Assembly: GCA_047620505.1 (NCBI GenBank) | Contig: JBLHKS010000323.1 | Location: 1-5,975, forward strand | DNA length: 5,975 nucleotides | DNA from: JBLHKS01 sp047620505 | GTDB taxonomy: Bacteria; Verrucomicrobiota; Verrucomicrobiia; Verrucomicrobiales; DEV007 | Direction: 5' to 3' | Shown: positions 1 through 5,859 of the stretch, piece by piece | How positions within the stretch are numbered: the stretch's first letter is position 1 | How the letters are laid out: the number at the start of each line of letters is the position of its first letter | Notes under the pieces: model-generated | What the model saw: only the letters and a program-made list of their open reading frames with translations | Database searches by the model: none | What the model was told of the DNA's origin: nothing | Position numbers and translations under genes: made by a program

Positions 1-648
1 CAGCTGTCGGCAAAACTGGTTGGCGAACAAATTCGAATTCTCCTGCGAAATTTCCCGGTCGCCGCGATCAAGACCGGCCTTCTTGGATCGGCTGAGGTGA
101 TTCGGGAAGTCGCTGCAGCGCTCGAATCGACCACGATTCCGGTTGTGATCGATCCGGTTTCAATCGCTTCGACCGGAGATCGGCTAGCGGAAGATGGATT
201 CGAAAACGAGCTTCGCAAATTCATCGAGAGCCGAGCAAATTTGGTCACGCCGAATCGAGCCGAGGCCCAGCAGCTGCTGAGTCGGCCGATCGAGGATGCG
301 CGTGGTTCCGCAATCGAACTCAGCGCGAATCTGGGTTGCGCCGTTTTGCTCAAAGGCGGGCACTTCGAAGGATCCGAATCGATCGACTGGCTCGCGCAAA
401 ACCAGAATGCTGTGCCGATTTCCGGCTTGCGGATCGAGGGCCTCGACGTTCACGGAACCGGTTGCACCTACTCAGCTGCGATCGCCGCTCAACTCGCGTT
501 AGGCCGCGAAATGGTCGAAGCCGTTCGCCTTGCACGGGCTTACCTTCACTCGACTCTAGCTAACCACCTTCATTGGCCGGCATTGAGTGGCGGCAAAGAC
601 GTAAAAGCCCTGGCGCATTTCGCGAAACCTGGTCAAGTTCTTTCATGA
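1..648 (+). CDS. thiD: Hydroxymethylpyrimidine / phosphomethylpyrimidine kinase ThiD, 5' end cut off by the window
   Basis: Cytoplasmic kinase of the ribokinase superfamily that phosphorylates 4-amino-5-hydroxymethyl-2-methylpyrimidine and then its monophosphate in thiamine biosynthesis. The frame is open from base 1, and 215 codons precede the TGA at 646-648. Landmarks in order: IKTGLLGSAEVI (matches the KIGML segment near residue 76 of E. coli ThiD, so about 50 N-terminal residues, including the substrate-binding N-terminus, lie outside); VVIDPVSIASTGDRL; LVTPNRAEA (family TPNLPEA); LLKGGHFEG (family KGGH); and VHGTGCTYSAA, the GTGC anion-hole and catalytic Cys signature that separates ThiD/PdxK-type kinases from GxGD sugar kinases. 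The GTG at 97 lies inside the conserved domain and is not the start. The usual GHGxGPxxHF-like C-terminus appears as a diverged SGGKDVKALAHF. A pyridoxal-kinase role is the main alternative; the overall match favours ThiD. The stop overlaps the next start (ATGA), implying translational coupling. Confidence 0.94.
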   Translation, partial: QLSAKLVGEQIRILLRNFPVAAIKTGLLGSAEVIREVAAALESTTIPVVIDPVSIASTGDRLAEDGFENELRKFIESRANLVTPNRAEAQQLLSRPIEDARGSAIELSANLGCAVLLKGGHFEGSESIDWLAQNQNAVPISGLRIEGLDVHGTGCTYSAAIAAQLALGREMVEAVRLARAYLHSTLANHLHWPALSGGKDVKALAHFAKPGQVLS

Positions 649-1697
649 CTCGGACTTCTCGCGCCCTCGCCGCGTTTCTCGCGCTTTCCTTAGGCAGTCC
701 CGCGCTTCAAGCAGACGACCGGATAGATTCGCTGACTCAAGAGGCCCTTCAAGAAGCCTTTCGCGTTCTCAGGAGTGATTTCATTCGGCATGACGAACTC
801 ACCTACGAAGAAATCAACCGAGCTGCCCTCGACGGTTTGCTTCAACGACTCGAGTTGGGAGCTGAGTTAGTCTCAAGCAGCGGCGAAGGAACTGACGATG
901 AATCCAAGATCGAATTCTACGCCGATCTGATCACGCCAGCGATCGGCTACATTCGCCTCGCCTGCTATCAGGCGGAGGAAATCGAAGAATTCGACGAATC
1001 TCTCGCCGGTCTTCAAGACGCCGAGGCTGATACGCTGATCCTGGACCTGAGAGCGCCCCAGCCAAACGCCGATCTTAACTTTGCTGCGCGGATTCTCGAT
1101 CGTTTCGTCGAAGCAAACACGGTGCTTTTCAGAATTCAAAAGCAACGCGATGCGCGGCCCAAAAACTATTTTTCGCAGGCATCAAATCGATCATGGGACG
1201 GCAATCTGATTGTCCTCGTCGACGAAGAAACCTGCAATGCGGGCGAAGTTATCGCGGCTCTCCTTAATCAGAAACGCGACTGCATCATCATCGGTCAGAA
1301 AACGCGAGGTCGGACGGTCGAGTATGAAAAAATCGCATTAAACGAAAAGACCTCGCTCAAATTCGCAGTCGCCGAAGTCGTGCTCGCCGACGAATCGCCG
1401 CTCTATCAAGTTGGCGTCCAGCCGGATCTGGTGATCCGGCCAGATCTACCATCGAAGGGAAAAATCTTCGAGAAAACCAAGACCAACGCGATTCAGAGCT
1501 ACATTTTCGACCGAGCTCGGCCCAGAATGAACGAAGCCGCTCTGGTCCACGAAACCGATCCGGAACTCGACTATCATTTGGCGCGAGCCCGCGGAGAAAT
1601 CACCGAATTCGATCGGACTCCGCTCCAGGACCGCGTTCTCCAACGCGCAGTCGACATGCTCCTTTCCATGGCGCATCTCGAAGCCGAGGAGGAATAA
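645..1697 (+). CDS. Exported S41 (C-terminal processing peptidase)-like protein with lost catalytic dyad
   Basis: 350 residues. I start it at ATG 645 because this gives a clean signal peptide (MTRTSRALAAFLALSLG..., likely cleavage after ALQA, residue 23) and the ATGA overlap with thiD; the open frame reaches further upstream, but that is inside thiD. The S41 fold is recognisable: helical N-terminal region with TYEEINRAALDGLL (to about 66), GYIRL at 101, LILDLR ending at 136, LIVLVDEETCNAGEV (about 188-202), IIIGQKTRGRTVE (about 214-226), and VGVQPDLVI. Only about 35 residues separate the DGLL and GYIRL landmarks, so the PDZ domain usual in CtpA/Prc is missing. Against E. coli Prc, Ser452 aligns with Asn198 and Lys477 with Arg223, the 25-residue spacing being exact; Gln481 aligns with Tyr227 (Glu226 with a one-residue shift). 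The usual NPGG after DLR is also absent (APQPN). I infer an inactive, periplasmic or exported binding protein; activity through the adjacent Cys197 cannot be excluded. Confidence 0.88.
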   Translation: MTRTSRALAAFLALSLGSPALQADDRIDSLTQEALQEAFRVLRSDFIRHDELTYEEINRAALDGLLQRLELGAELVSSSGEGTDDESKIEFYADLITPAIGYIRLACYQAEEIEEFDESLAGLQDAEADTLILDLRAPQPNADLNFAARILDRFVEANTVLFRIQKQRDARPKNYFSQASNRSWDGNLIVLVDEETCNAGEVIAALLNQKRDCIIIGQKTRGRTVEYEKIALNEKTSLKFAVAEVVLADESPLYQVGVQPDLVIRPDLPSKGKIFEKTKTNAIQSYIFDRARPRMNEAALVHETDPELDYHLARARGEITEFDRTPLQDRVLQRAVDMLLSMAHLEAEEE

Positions 1698-1716
1698 AGA
1701 AAAAAAATCAAAAAAA

Positions 1717-1743
1717 CTCTGCGTCTCCGCGTCTCTGCGTGAG
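1717..1743. repeat. Three 8-base units of a short interspersed intergenic repeat
   Basis: Three tandem octamers, CTCTGCGT, CTCCGCGT and CTCTGCGT, followed by GAG, fill the gap between two convergent genes. They are preceded by A8-TC-A7 (1700-1716). Units 1 and 3 are identical and unit 2 differs at one base. From memory, sequences of this pattern (CTCTGCGTCTCTGCGTGAG, or its complement) recur between genes in cyanobacteria, Verrucomicrobiota, Planctomycetota and other phyla; only one copy is in this window, so dispersal is not shown here. It has no coding sense and no strong self-complementarity. On the minus strand the T7-GA-T8 run lies downstream of the leftward gene cluster and could help end its transcripts, but no good GC-rich stem precedes it. 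Confidence 0.65.
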
Positions 1744-1757
1744 CCCTTTTCGGACGC

Positions 1758-3050
1758 TCACCGCTCCTCAAGCAGACCAACGAGCAACCCCCACTCGTAT
1801 CGCGACTTCTTCCAGTTCACCGTATCCTTCGATTCCTGAGCCGCGTTCGTCGCCATCAACCGAAGCTCACTTGGAGCCATCTGGTGGCCGCCGGGAACCC
1901 ATTCGTCCTGCTTGTAGGTAAAAATGCTGTGAATCGTCCCGCCGCCGCCGCAGGAATGGCAGGCGATACAGGATTGCATAGTCGTTTTGATTCCCGTGCC
2001 CTCCGTCTCACGATCATAGACGTCCGCAGTCTGAAGTAAGGAAACCCGGAGCGGTTCGCTCAAGCCAATCGGCACGAGTCCACCGTGGCCTTCGGCAAAA
2101 AGGCTGCTGCGTTTCATCCGAAATTTGACCGCCGCCTGGATGTTTTCATGATCGGTTAATCCGGTTCCGACTTGTCGATAGATTCGCATCTGCAACGTCT
2201 GCGTCAGCGGCGTAACCTGGATCTGGCCGGCATCATCGATCGCTGTCATTTGCCGAAGCAGCGCCGTCTTCGTGCCGACCGGAAACTGCGGAAGATCTTT
2301 TGAATCACGCACTTTGACCTGCTGCGTTGCCTGGTTGAGCTCAGCCAAGTATTTCAGAGTCGGAGCGCGACCGCCGGGAACCTGGATGAAAACGAGGAAC
2401 GGCGAACGGCCCTGATAATATTGGGTGTGAACTGGCGCGATCGGGCCGTCAATCGCACCGCGGACACAGATCCAGGAGCCTTCCGGGTCGAGCAAGTCGG
2501 TCGGTAAAAAGGGTTCCTTCGGATTTTCGAGATCGAAGTCATTCGCGAAAACGCCAGCAGCTGCTGAGTTGGCGAGGTTGTCAGGAAGGGCGGCAATTTC
2601 TTCGGGAGAGAGCGCTAGACGGCGAATTGCGAGCGCCAAACGCGACCGCAAGTCCGCATTCGGTTCTGCGGATCTGGAACTGGCGCTCCAGTCGAAAACA
2701 GCCCAGAGATCGTGCTGAAGAACCGCCTTTTTCAGAGAATCGGCGATGAGCGCGTGACCATCTTTCGTGAGAAATTCGTCGAGGACCGTGATTGCAGTCT
2801 CGTGGCGGGCCCCTGTCTTCAAGAAGCCCGAAGTGTCAGGCCAAAGCGGAGGATCAACGACGTCAGAATCCAGATCGACATCGGGTCTCGCGAAGAATAC
2901 GTGATGAAGGCGATTCCAGAGGTGAGACGGATCCGGATCGTAAATCGGAGCTGCAGCTGCCGAATCACCGGCCTCATTTTGGTCGGCCCAAACGTTGCCC
3001 AGCGTCATCGCCGCTGTGGCAAATATTATGATCATCGGGAGCGTTTTCAT
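1758..3050 (-). CDS. Exported protein with one c-type haem motif (CIACH), function unknown
   Basis: 430 residues. The ATG at 3050 begins a signal peptide (MKTLPMIIIFATAAMTLG..., likely cleavage after VWA, residue 22), so the product should be exported. The only recognised motif is CIACH at residues 361-365 in the last fifth of the protein, followed at once by another Cys (367) and four glycines, then TIHS (His374). CXXCH is the covalent haem c attachment site. Met391 in GGHQMAPSE, or His374/His389, could be the distal ligand, which I cannot decide. Residues 23 to about 350 match no domain I know; a central stretch (FLVFIQVPGGRAPTLKYLAE) is probably a structured core. The C-terminus has a conserved-looking WKKSRYEWGLLVGLLEER. 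It is the last gene of the leftward cluster, 42 bases after the preceding exported protein. A redox or electron-transfer role is inferred only from the motif; the motif could instead bind metal, or be structural given the extra Cys. Confidence 0.85.
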   Translation of the reverse strand: MKTLPMIIIFATAAMTLGNVWADQNEAGDSAAAAPIYDPDPSHLWNRLHHVFFARPDVDLDSDVVDPPLWPDTSGFLKTGARHETAITVLDEFLTKDGHALIADSLKKAVLQHDLWAVFDWSASSRSAEPNADLRSRLALAIRRLALSPEEIAALPDNLANSAAAGVFANDFDLENPKEPFLPTDLLDPEGSWICVRGAIDGPIAPVHTQYYQGRSPFLVFIQVPGGRAPTLKYLAELNQATQQVKVRDSKDLPQFPVGTKTALLRQMTAIDDAGQIQVTPLTQTLQMRIYRQVGTGLTDHENIQAAVKFRMKRSSLFAEGHGGLVPIGLSEPLRVSLLQTADVYDRETEGTGIKTTMQSCIACHSCGGGGTIHSIFTYKQDEWVPGGHQMAPSELRLMATNAAQESKDTVNWKKSRYEWGLLVGLLEER

Positions 3051-3092
3051 AGAGGTCAGTCTACCCTCTAAATGCTCCTGAAGGGAAAGATC

Positions 3093-3734
3093 TTACGGCT
3101 TTTTGGCGGCCGGGTCGCGATCAACGACGGGATCGTTTTGAATCGAGGCGCTTGGGTAGGGGAGAATGTTGATGTCCTTCGATTTTTCAAAGGCGACGAT
3201 CCTAACGAACCGTAGAGACAGGTCTTCGGCGTCAAAAATCAGGTTCAGATTGCCGCGTTGAGGCTTTCGGCGGTTGCTTTCAGGCAGCGTCATCCACTGA
3301 TGACGACACCAGACGTTCGTGCCGGTTTTGGCCTTGTCAGGATCGACGGGGTGCGCCCGCATCGTTTGGAAACGCTCGTCTCGAAGGCGCTTCAGCTCTC
3401 GCGAGATGTCCTTGAATTTCTGATTCGCCAAGCCGCCTTCTCCGGTTAGCGGCGACGGTGCGAGCTCAAGAAATGCAGCCTCGTCGTCGTTCCAGAGAGC
3501 GTCAATGATCGACTCTCGGCGATGATCGAGGTCATCCGGATTGAAGACGAGCGCTTCAGATGGTCCGGTTCGGTTGTTCCAGCTCCGCGGCAGAACCCCG
3601 TTGATCTGGCGGCCTGAATATTCGCTGGCGTTCTCAGCGTCTTCGTAATTTCGAGGATTCGCCGCCGGCTCGTCCGCGGACAGCACGACGGCGAAACTCA
3701 GAATCAGAAACAGGATTGCAGGCCGCTGTTTCAC
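3093..3734 (-). CDS. Exported protein of unknown function, 213 residues
   Basis: I start this at GTG 3734 rather than farther upstream. This start gives a typical signal peptide (MKQRPAILFLILSFAVVLSA, cleavage after residue 20) and lies 7 bases beyond the RidA stop, whereas an ATG start at 3857 would add 41 residues of low-complexity sequence read from inside the RidA gene. The mature part is hydrophilic. It has an asparagine-rich start with SYSGRQINGVLPRSWNN-like spacing (about 39-54), an acidic stretch WNDDEAAFLEL (81-91), a basic helix KDISRELKRLRDERF (about 108-122), a single Cys in NVWCRHQW (Cys143), and a beta-rich-looking end (LNLIFDAEDLSLRFVRIVAFEK, about 163-184). I recognise no family. 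The gene sits between RidA and the haem-motif protein, with short gaps on both sides, so co-expression and perhaps a partnership with the haem-motif protein are likely. No Shine-Dalgarno sequence is evident before the GTG; coupling to RidA translation could explain its expression. Confidence 0.78.
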   Translation of the reverse strand: MKQRPAILFLILSFAVVLSADEPAANPRNYEDAENASEYSGRQINGVLPRSWNNRTGPSEALVFNPDDLDHRRESIIDALWNDDEAAFLELAPSPLTGEGGLANQKFKDISRELKRLRDERFQTMRAHPVDPDKAKTGTNVWCRHQWMTLPESNRRKPQRGNLNLIFDAEDLSLRFVRIVAFEKSKDINILPYPSASIQNDPVVDRDPAAKKP

Positions 3735-3741
3735 GGTTTGA

Positions 3742-4182
3742 TCAGGATTTGATCTCGAAAATCGCTTCGATCTCGACTGCTGCGCCAGTTGGAAGCGCGG
3801 AGAATCCGAGGGCGCTGCGAGCGTGATAGCCGTCGCCGTCTTTGCCGAAAATTTCATGGAGCAGGTCCGACGCGCCGTTGATCACGAGGTGCTGATCGGT
3901 AAATCCGCCGTCCGAATAAACGCAGCCGAGAAGTTTAACGACTTTGAGATCGTCGAGAGTGCCGTGGGCGTTGTGAACCGAATTCAGGATCTTCTGCGCG
4001 CAGTCTTTGGCGGCTGCATATCCTTCTTCGACGCTCACACCCGCGCCGAGAATTCCTTTCGCGTCGCTCGTGTGGCCAGATGTGATCAGCTGGTTGCCGG
4101 ACTGGATGCAGAGATTCAGGTAACCGGGCTGCTGAGTCGAAAATTCAACTCCGAGGTCTTTTGCTTTTTGAGTGTAGCTCAT
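3742..4182 (-). CDS. RidA (YjgF/YER057c/UK114) family protein, probable imine/enamine deaminase
   Basis: 146 residues starting at MSYTQKAKDLG. An upstream in-frame TTG at 4224 would add 14 residues (PLRRAATS...) that do not fit the family, so I prefer ATG 4182. RidA enzymes form cytoplasmic trimers and hydrolyse reactive 2-aminoacrylate and related imines made by PLP enzymes. Family features seen: SGNQLITSGH, a helix YAAAKDCAQKILNSV, LKVVKLLGCVYS, and the active-site segment HARSALGFSALPTGAAVEIEAI. Arg122 and Glu137 match E. coli RidA Arg105 and Glu120, with the same 15-residue spacing, so deaminase chemistry is plausible. The Cys after RS in E. coli RidA (Cys107) is Ala124 here. At 146 residues it is longer than E. 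coli RidA (about 128) and resembles the longer YjgF-like subgroup, so I give no gene symbol. It follows the core-MetE-like gene by 67 bases and precedes the next gene by 7. Confidence 0.93.
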   Translation of the reverse strand: MSYTQKAKDLGVEFSTQQPGYLNLCIQSGNQLITSGHTSDAKGILGAGVSVEEGYAAAKDCAQKILNSVHNAHGTLDDLKVVKLLGCVYSDGGFTDQHLVINGASDLLHEIFGKDGDGYHARSALGFSALPTGAAVEIEAIFEIKS

Positions 4183-4249
4183 GACGCGACCGGTCCGCGA
4201 AGTCGCCGCACGTCGCAAGGGCAAATTGCGGCTGAGCAGCTGCTGGCCT

Positions 4250-5284
4250 CTAACCGAGGAGTCCGGACCTGACGATTTCGGCTCCAGCGACCATGTTTTC
4301 CAGCTTTCGCTTCGCTGCCCAGCGCGCGGTTTGGCTCAGGCCGCAATCGGGCGCAAAAACGAGCCGATCAGCTGGCGCGTGCTTCAAGCATTCGCGAATC
4401 CGCTCGGCGATAAATTCTGGCGTCTCGATGAAATAACTTTTCACGTCGATCACGCCGACCGCGACGTCCATCCGCTTGGCGACCTCGCCGATGACCTCCA
4501 ATTCCGCGTATTCGCGGCTGGCCATCTCCAAATGCAGCTCGTCGACTTTCAAATCCAGAAAATCCGGGAAAAGCGGGGCGTAACGGCGGAAACCAACGGC
4601 GTGGCCCTTGAAATTCCCGAAGCACAGATGCGTGCAGAGCCGCGTTTTGCCGACGACGGGCTCGACCGTGCGATTGAAGATGTCGACGAAGCGCTTGGTG
4701 TCCTCTTTATATCCGTAGCAGCTCATCGAGGGCTCATCGACGCAGATTTCTTCGCACCCGGCTTCGACCAGATCGACCAGCTCCTGTCGGACGATCGGCA
4801 GCAGCGCCTCTGTGATCGCGTAGCGGTCTGGGTACTGGTCATTCGGTAGGAGCCGACCGCTCATCGTGAAGGGACCGGGCACGCTCATTTTCAGGCGCGG
4901 TCCAGGTGGGGCGAGGCGGCGCAAGCGCTCGAATTCTTCGACCGTCCCGAGTCCGTTTGGAGCCAGCAGCTGCCCACTGATTTCGTGTTTTCCGCGTTGA
5001 TCGTGAGCCGGCGGGCCGAAATTTCGAGGACTCGCGGGCTCAAGGTCGATTCCTTCGAGATGCCCGTAGAAACTCAGGTTGAAGTCAAACCGCGTCTGCT
5101 CGCCGTCGGTGATCACGTCGAGACCGGCTTGCGTCTGGTCTTGGATCGCGACGACAGCCGCGTCGTCCTGCATTTCGGCGATGTCAGCAGAGCCGAATTC
5201 GGTCAGGTTTTGCGATGCGAATTCGAGCCAGCCGGGAAATGGGTAGCTGCCGATGACGCTGGTTCTGAGCGGGCGTTCCTGCAT
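4250..5284 (-). CDS. Stand-alone cobalamin-independent methionine synthase C-terminal domain ('core MetE'-like) zinc methyltransferase
   Basis: 344 residues from ATG 5284; I reject longer versions because IGSYPFPGWL at residues 11-20 is the usual N-terminus of this family. It belongs to the MetE/UROD-like barrel, with all four zinc ligands of the MetE C-terminal domain: His219 and Cys221 in THLC, Glu253 in LHLEMAS, and Cys314 in APDCGL (E. coli MetE His641, Cys643, Glu665, Cys726). VDEPSM (182-187) matches the conserved DEPA region, and TDGEQ (59-63) the substrate-binding GE of MetE. The N-terminal folate-binding half of full MetE (about 350 residues) is absent. Such core-MetE proteins (for example in Dehalococcoides and archaea) transfer methyl groups to homocysteine from corrinoid or other donors; epoxyalkane:CoM transferase is a relative with a similar HxC zinc site. 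Methyl transfer to a thiol is well supported; the donor and exact thiol are not. Cytoplasmic. First gene of the tight leftward cluster; no clear Shine-Dalgarno or promoter found in the 61 bases upstream. Confidence 0.92.
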   Translation of the reverse strand: MQERPLRTSVIGSYPFPGWLEFASQNLTEFGSADIAEMQDDAAVVAIQDQTQAGLDVITDGEQTRFDFNLSFYGHLEGIDLEPASPRNFGPPAHDQRGKHEISGQLLAPNGLGTVEEFERLRRLAPPGPRLKMSVPGPFTMSGRLLPNDQYPDRYAITEALLPIVRQELVDLVEAGCEEICVDEPSMSCYGYKEDTKRFVDIFNRTVEPVVGKTRLCTHLCFGNFKGHAVGFRRYAPLFPDFLDLKVDELHLEMASREYAELEVIGEVAKRMDVAVGVIDVKSYFIETPEFIAERIRECLKHAPADRLVFAPDCGLSQTARWAAKRKLENMVAGAEIVRSGLLG

Positions 5285-5345
5285 GAGGGAGTTTGAAGCG
5301 GAGGCGCGAAAGTTCAATCGGAACGAACTCAAACAAGCGGATTGG

Positions 5346-5813
5346 TCAGCGCGCGCAAATTCCGAGGACTGGCGAATTTTCCGAGCCGATTCCGTTCCGG
5401 CAGCCAATTGAAACTCCACCATCGGTCAAAATGCAGGCGTCAATGCCTTCCGGGCAGACAAAGCCGATGCGTTCTCGTTCCATGAACGAAATCAGATCCG
5501 CCAGAATCGGGCAGGTCTTTGGGAAATCTCCAAACGCCTCTTTGATCTCGACAGAATCGAGCTTGCCATCGTACCAGATTGACATGTCGCTTACGCAATC
5601 TTCGGCAAAACTCACGACCACAGAGCCGTAGTGCCAGTGCCTAGTCTCCTGAAAGTCCTCGATCAACGGTTCATTCCATCCAATGTCGTCGATTCGTCCT
5701 TTCCAATCGTCCGGGGCGCCAAGCTTTCGGATGACGAATTGTTTCGAGTCGCCCTTGTCGATTGGAGGAATTACGCCATCCCGAAGGAATACGGCCAAGT
5801 TTTCGGACTTCAC
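5346..5813 (-). CDS. Small protein of unknown function with LGAPDDW and YGSVVVSF motifs
   Basis: 155 residues from GTG 5813 (VKSENLAVFLRDGVIPP). An ATG at 5888 lies in the same open frame and would give 180 residues. I favour the GTG: the extra residues (PGRFTNGNSNSATTSNHSSS) are a serine/asparagine/threonine-rich run unlike a folded start, and the region overlaps another frame that appears to code (see 5860-5975). No signal peptide or membrane segment is seen. Visible pattern: a short helix, KLGAPDDWKGR, HWHYGSVVVSFAEDCVSDMSIWYDG, then a helix ending FMERERIGFVC and a beta-rich C-terminus. From memory the LGxPDDW...YGxLxxxF pattern occurs in small proteins often encoded near polymorphic-toxin or mobile regions, sometimes annotated as immunity-like; this is a resemblance, not an assignment. 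Four 60-base lines counted by hand inside it average about 52% GC, against 60-68% in two lines of its methyltransferase neighbour, a weak hint of separate origin. It ends 61 bases before the methyltransferase start. Confidence 0.65.
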   Translation of the reverse strand: MKSENLAVFLRDGVIPPIDKGDSKQFVIRKLGAPDDWKGRIDDIGWNEPLIEDFQETRHWHYGSVVVSFAEDCVSDMSIWYDGKLDSVEIKEAFGDFPKTCPILADLISFMERERIGFVCPEGIDACILTDGGVSIGCRNGIGSENSPVLGICAR

Positions 5814-5859
5814 TTGAGAGCTGGAATGATTGGAGGTCGTAGCAGAATTTGAATTGCCG

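Noticed and set aside
266..282. Shared 16-mer CCAGCAGCTGCTGAGT in thiD and near 2557-2573
   Set aside because: CAGCAGCTGCTG is self-complementary and arises readily from common Gln/Leu/Ala codons; the flanks do not match, so it is most likely chance.
573..644. Longer N-terminus for the S41-like protein
   Set aside because: The extra 24 codons lie in thiD and would bury the signal peptide; ATG 645 fits better.
97..648. ThiD starting at GTG 97
   Set aside because: The frame is open to base 1 and codes conserved ThiD residues (IKTGLLGSAE) before this codon, so the gene is truncated by the window, not short.
1700..1757. Rho-independent terminator for the leftward cluster
   Set aside because: The minus strand has T7-GA-T8, but the only stem near it (GAGC/GCTC at about 1741-1759) is four base pairs and not adjacent to the T run.
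3051..3069. AGAGG...CCTCT inverted repeat just before the haem-motif gene, as an RBS-hiding hairpin
   Set aside because: A 5-base stem is too weak to claim regulation, and the GAGGG is about 15 bases from the start codon.
4205..4232. GCCGCA...TGCGGC stem in the gap between the methyltransferase and RidA genes
   Set aside because: Six base pairs with a 16-base loop and no U-tract; not enough for a terminator or riboswitch call.
4181..4849. Long plus-strand open frame of 222 codons and another at 3823-4272
   Set aside because: They lie antisense to the well-supported methyltransferase and RidA genes and have no recognisable domain; they are shadow frames in GC-rich coding DNA.
5311..5329. AGTTC-9-GAACT inverted repeat upstream of the methyltransferase as an operator
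   Set aside because: Only 5 bases per arm and no recognisable promoter elements around it.
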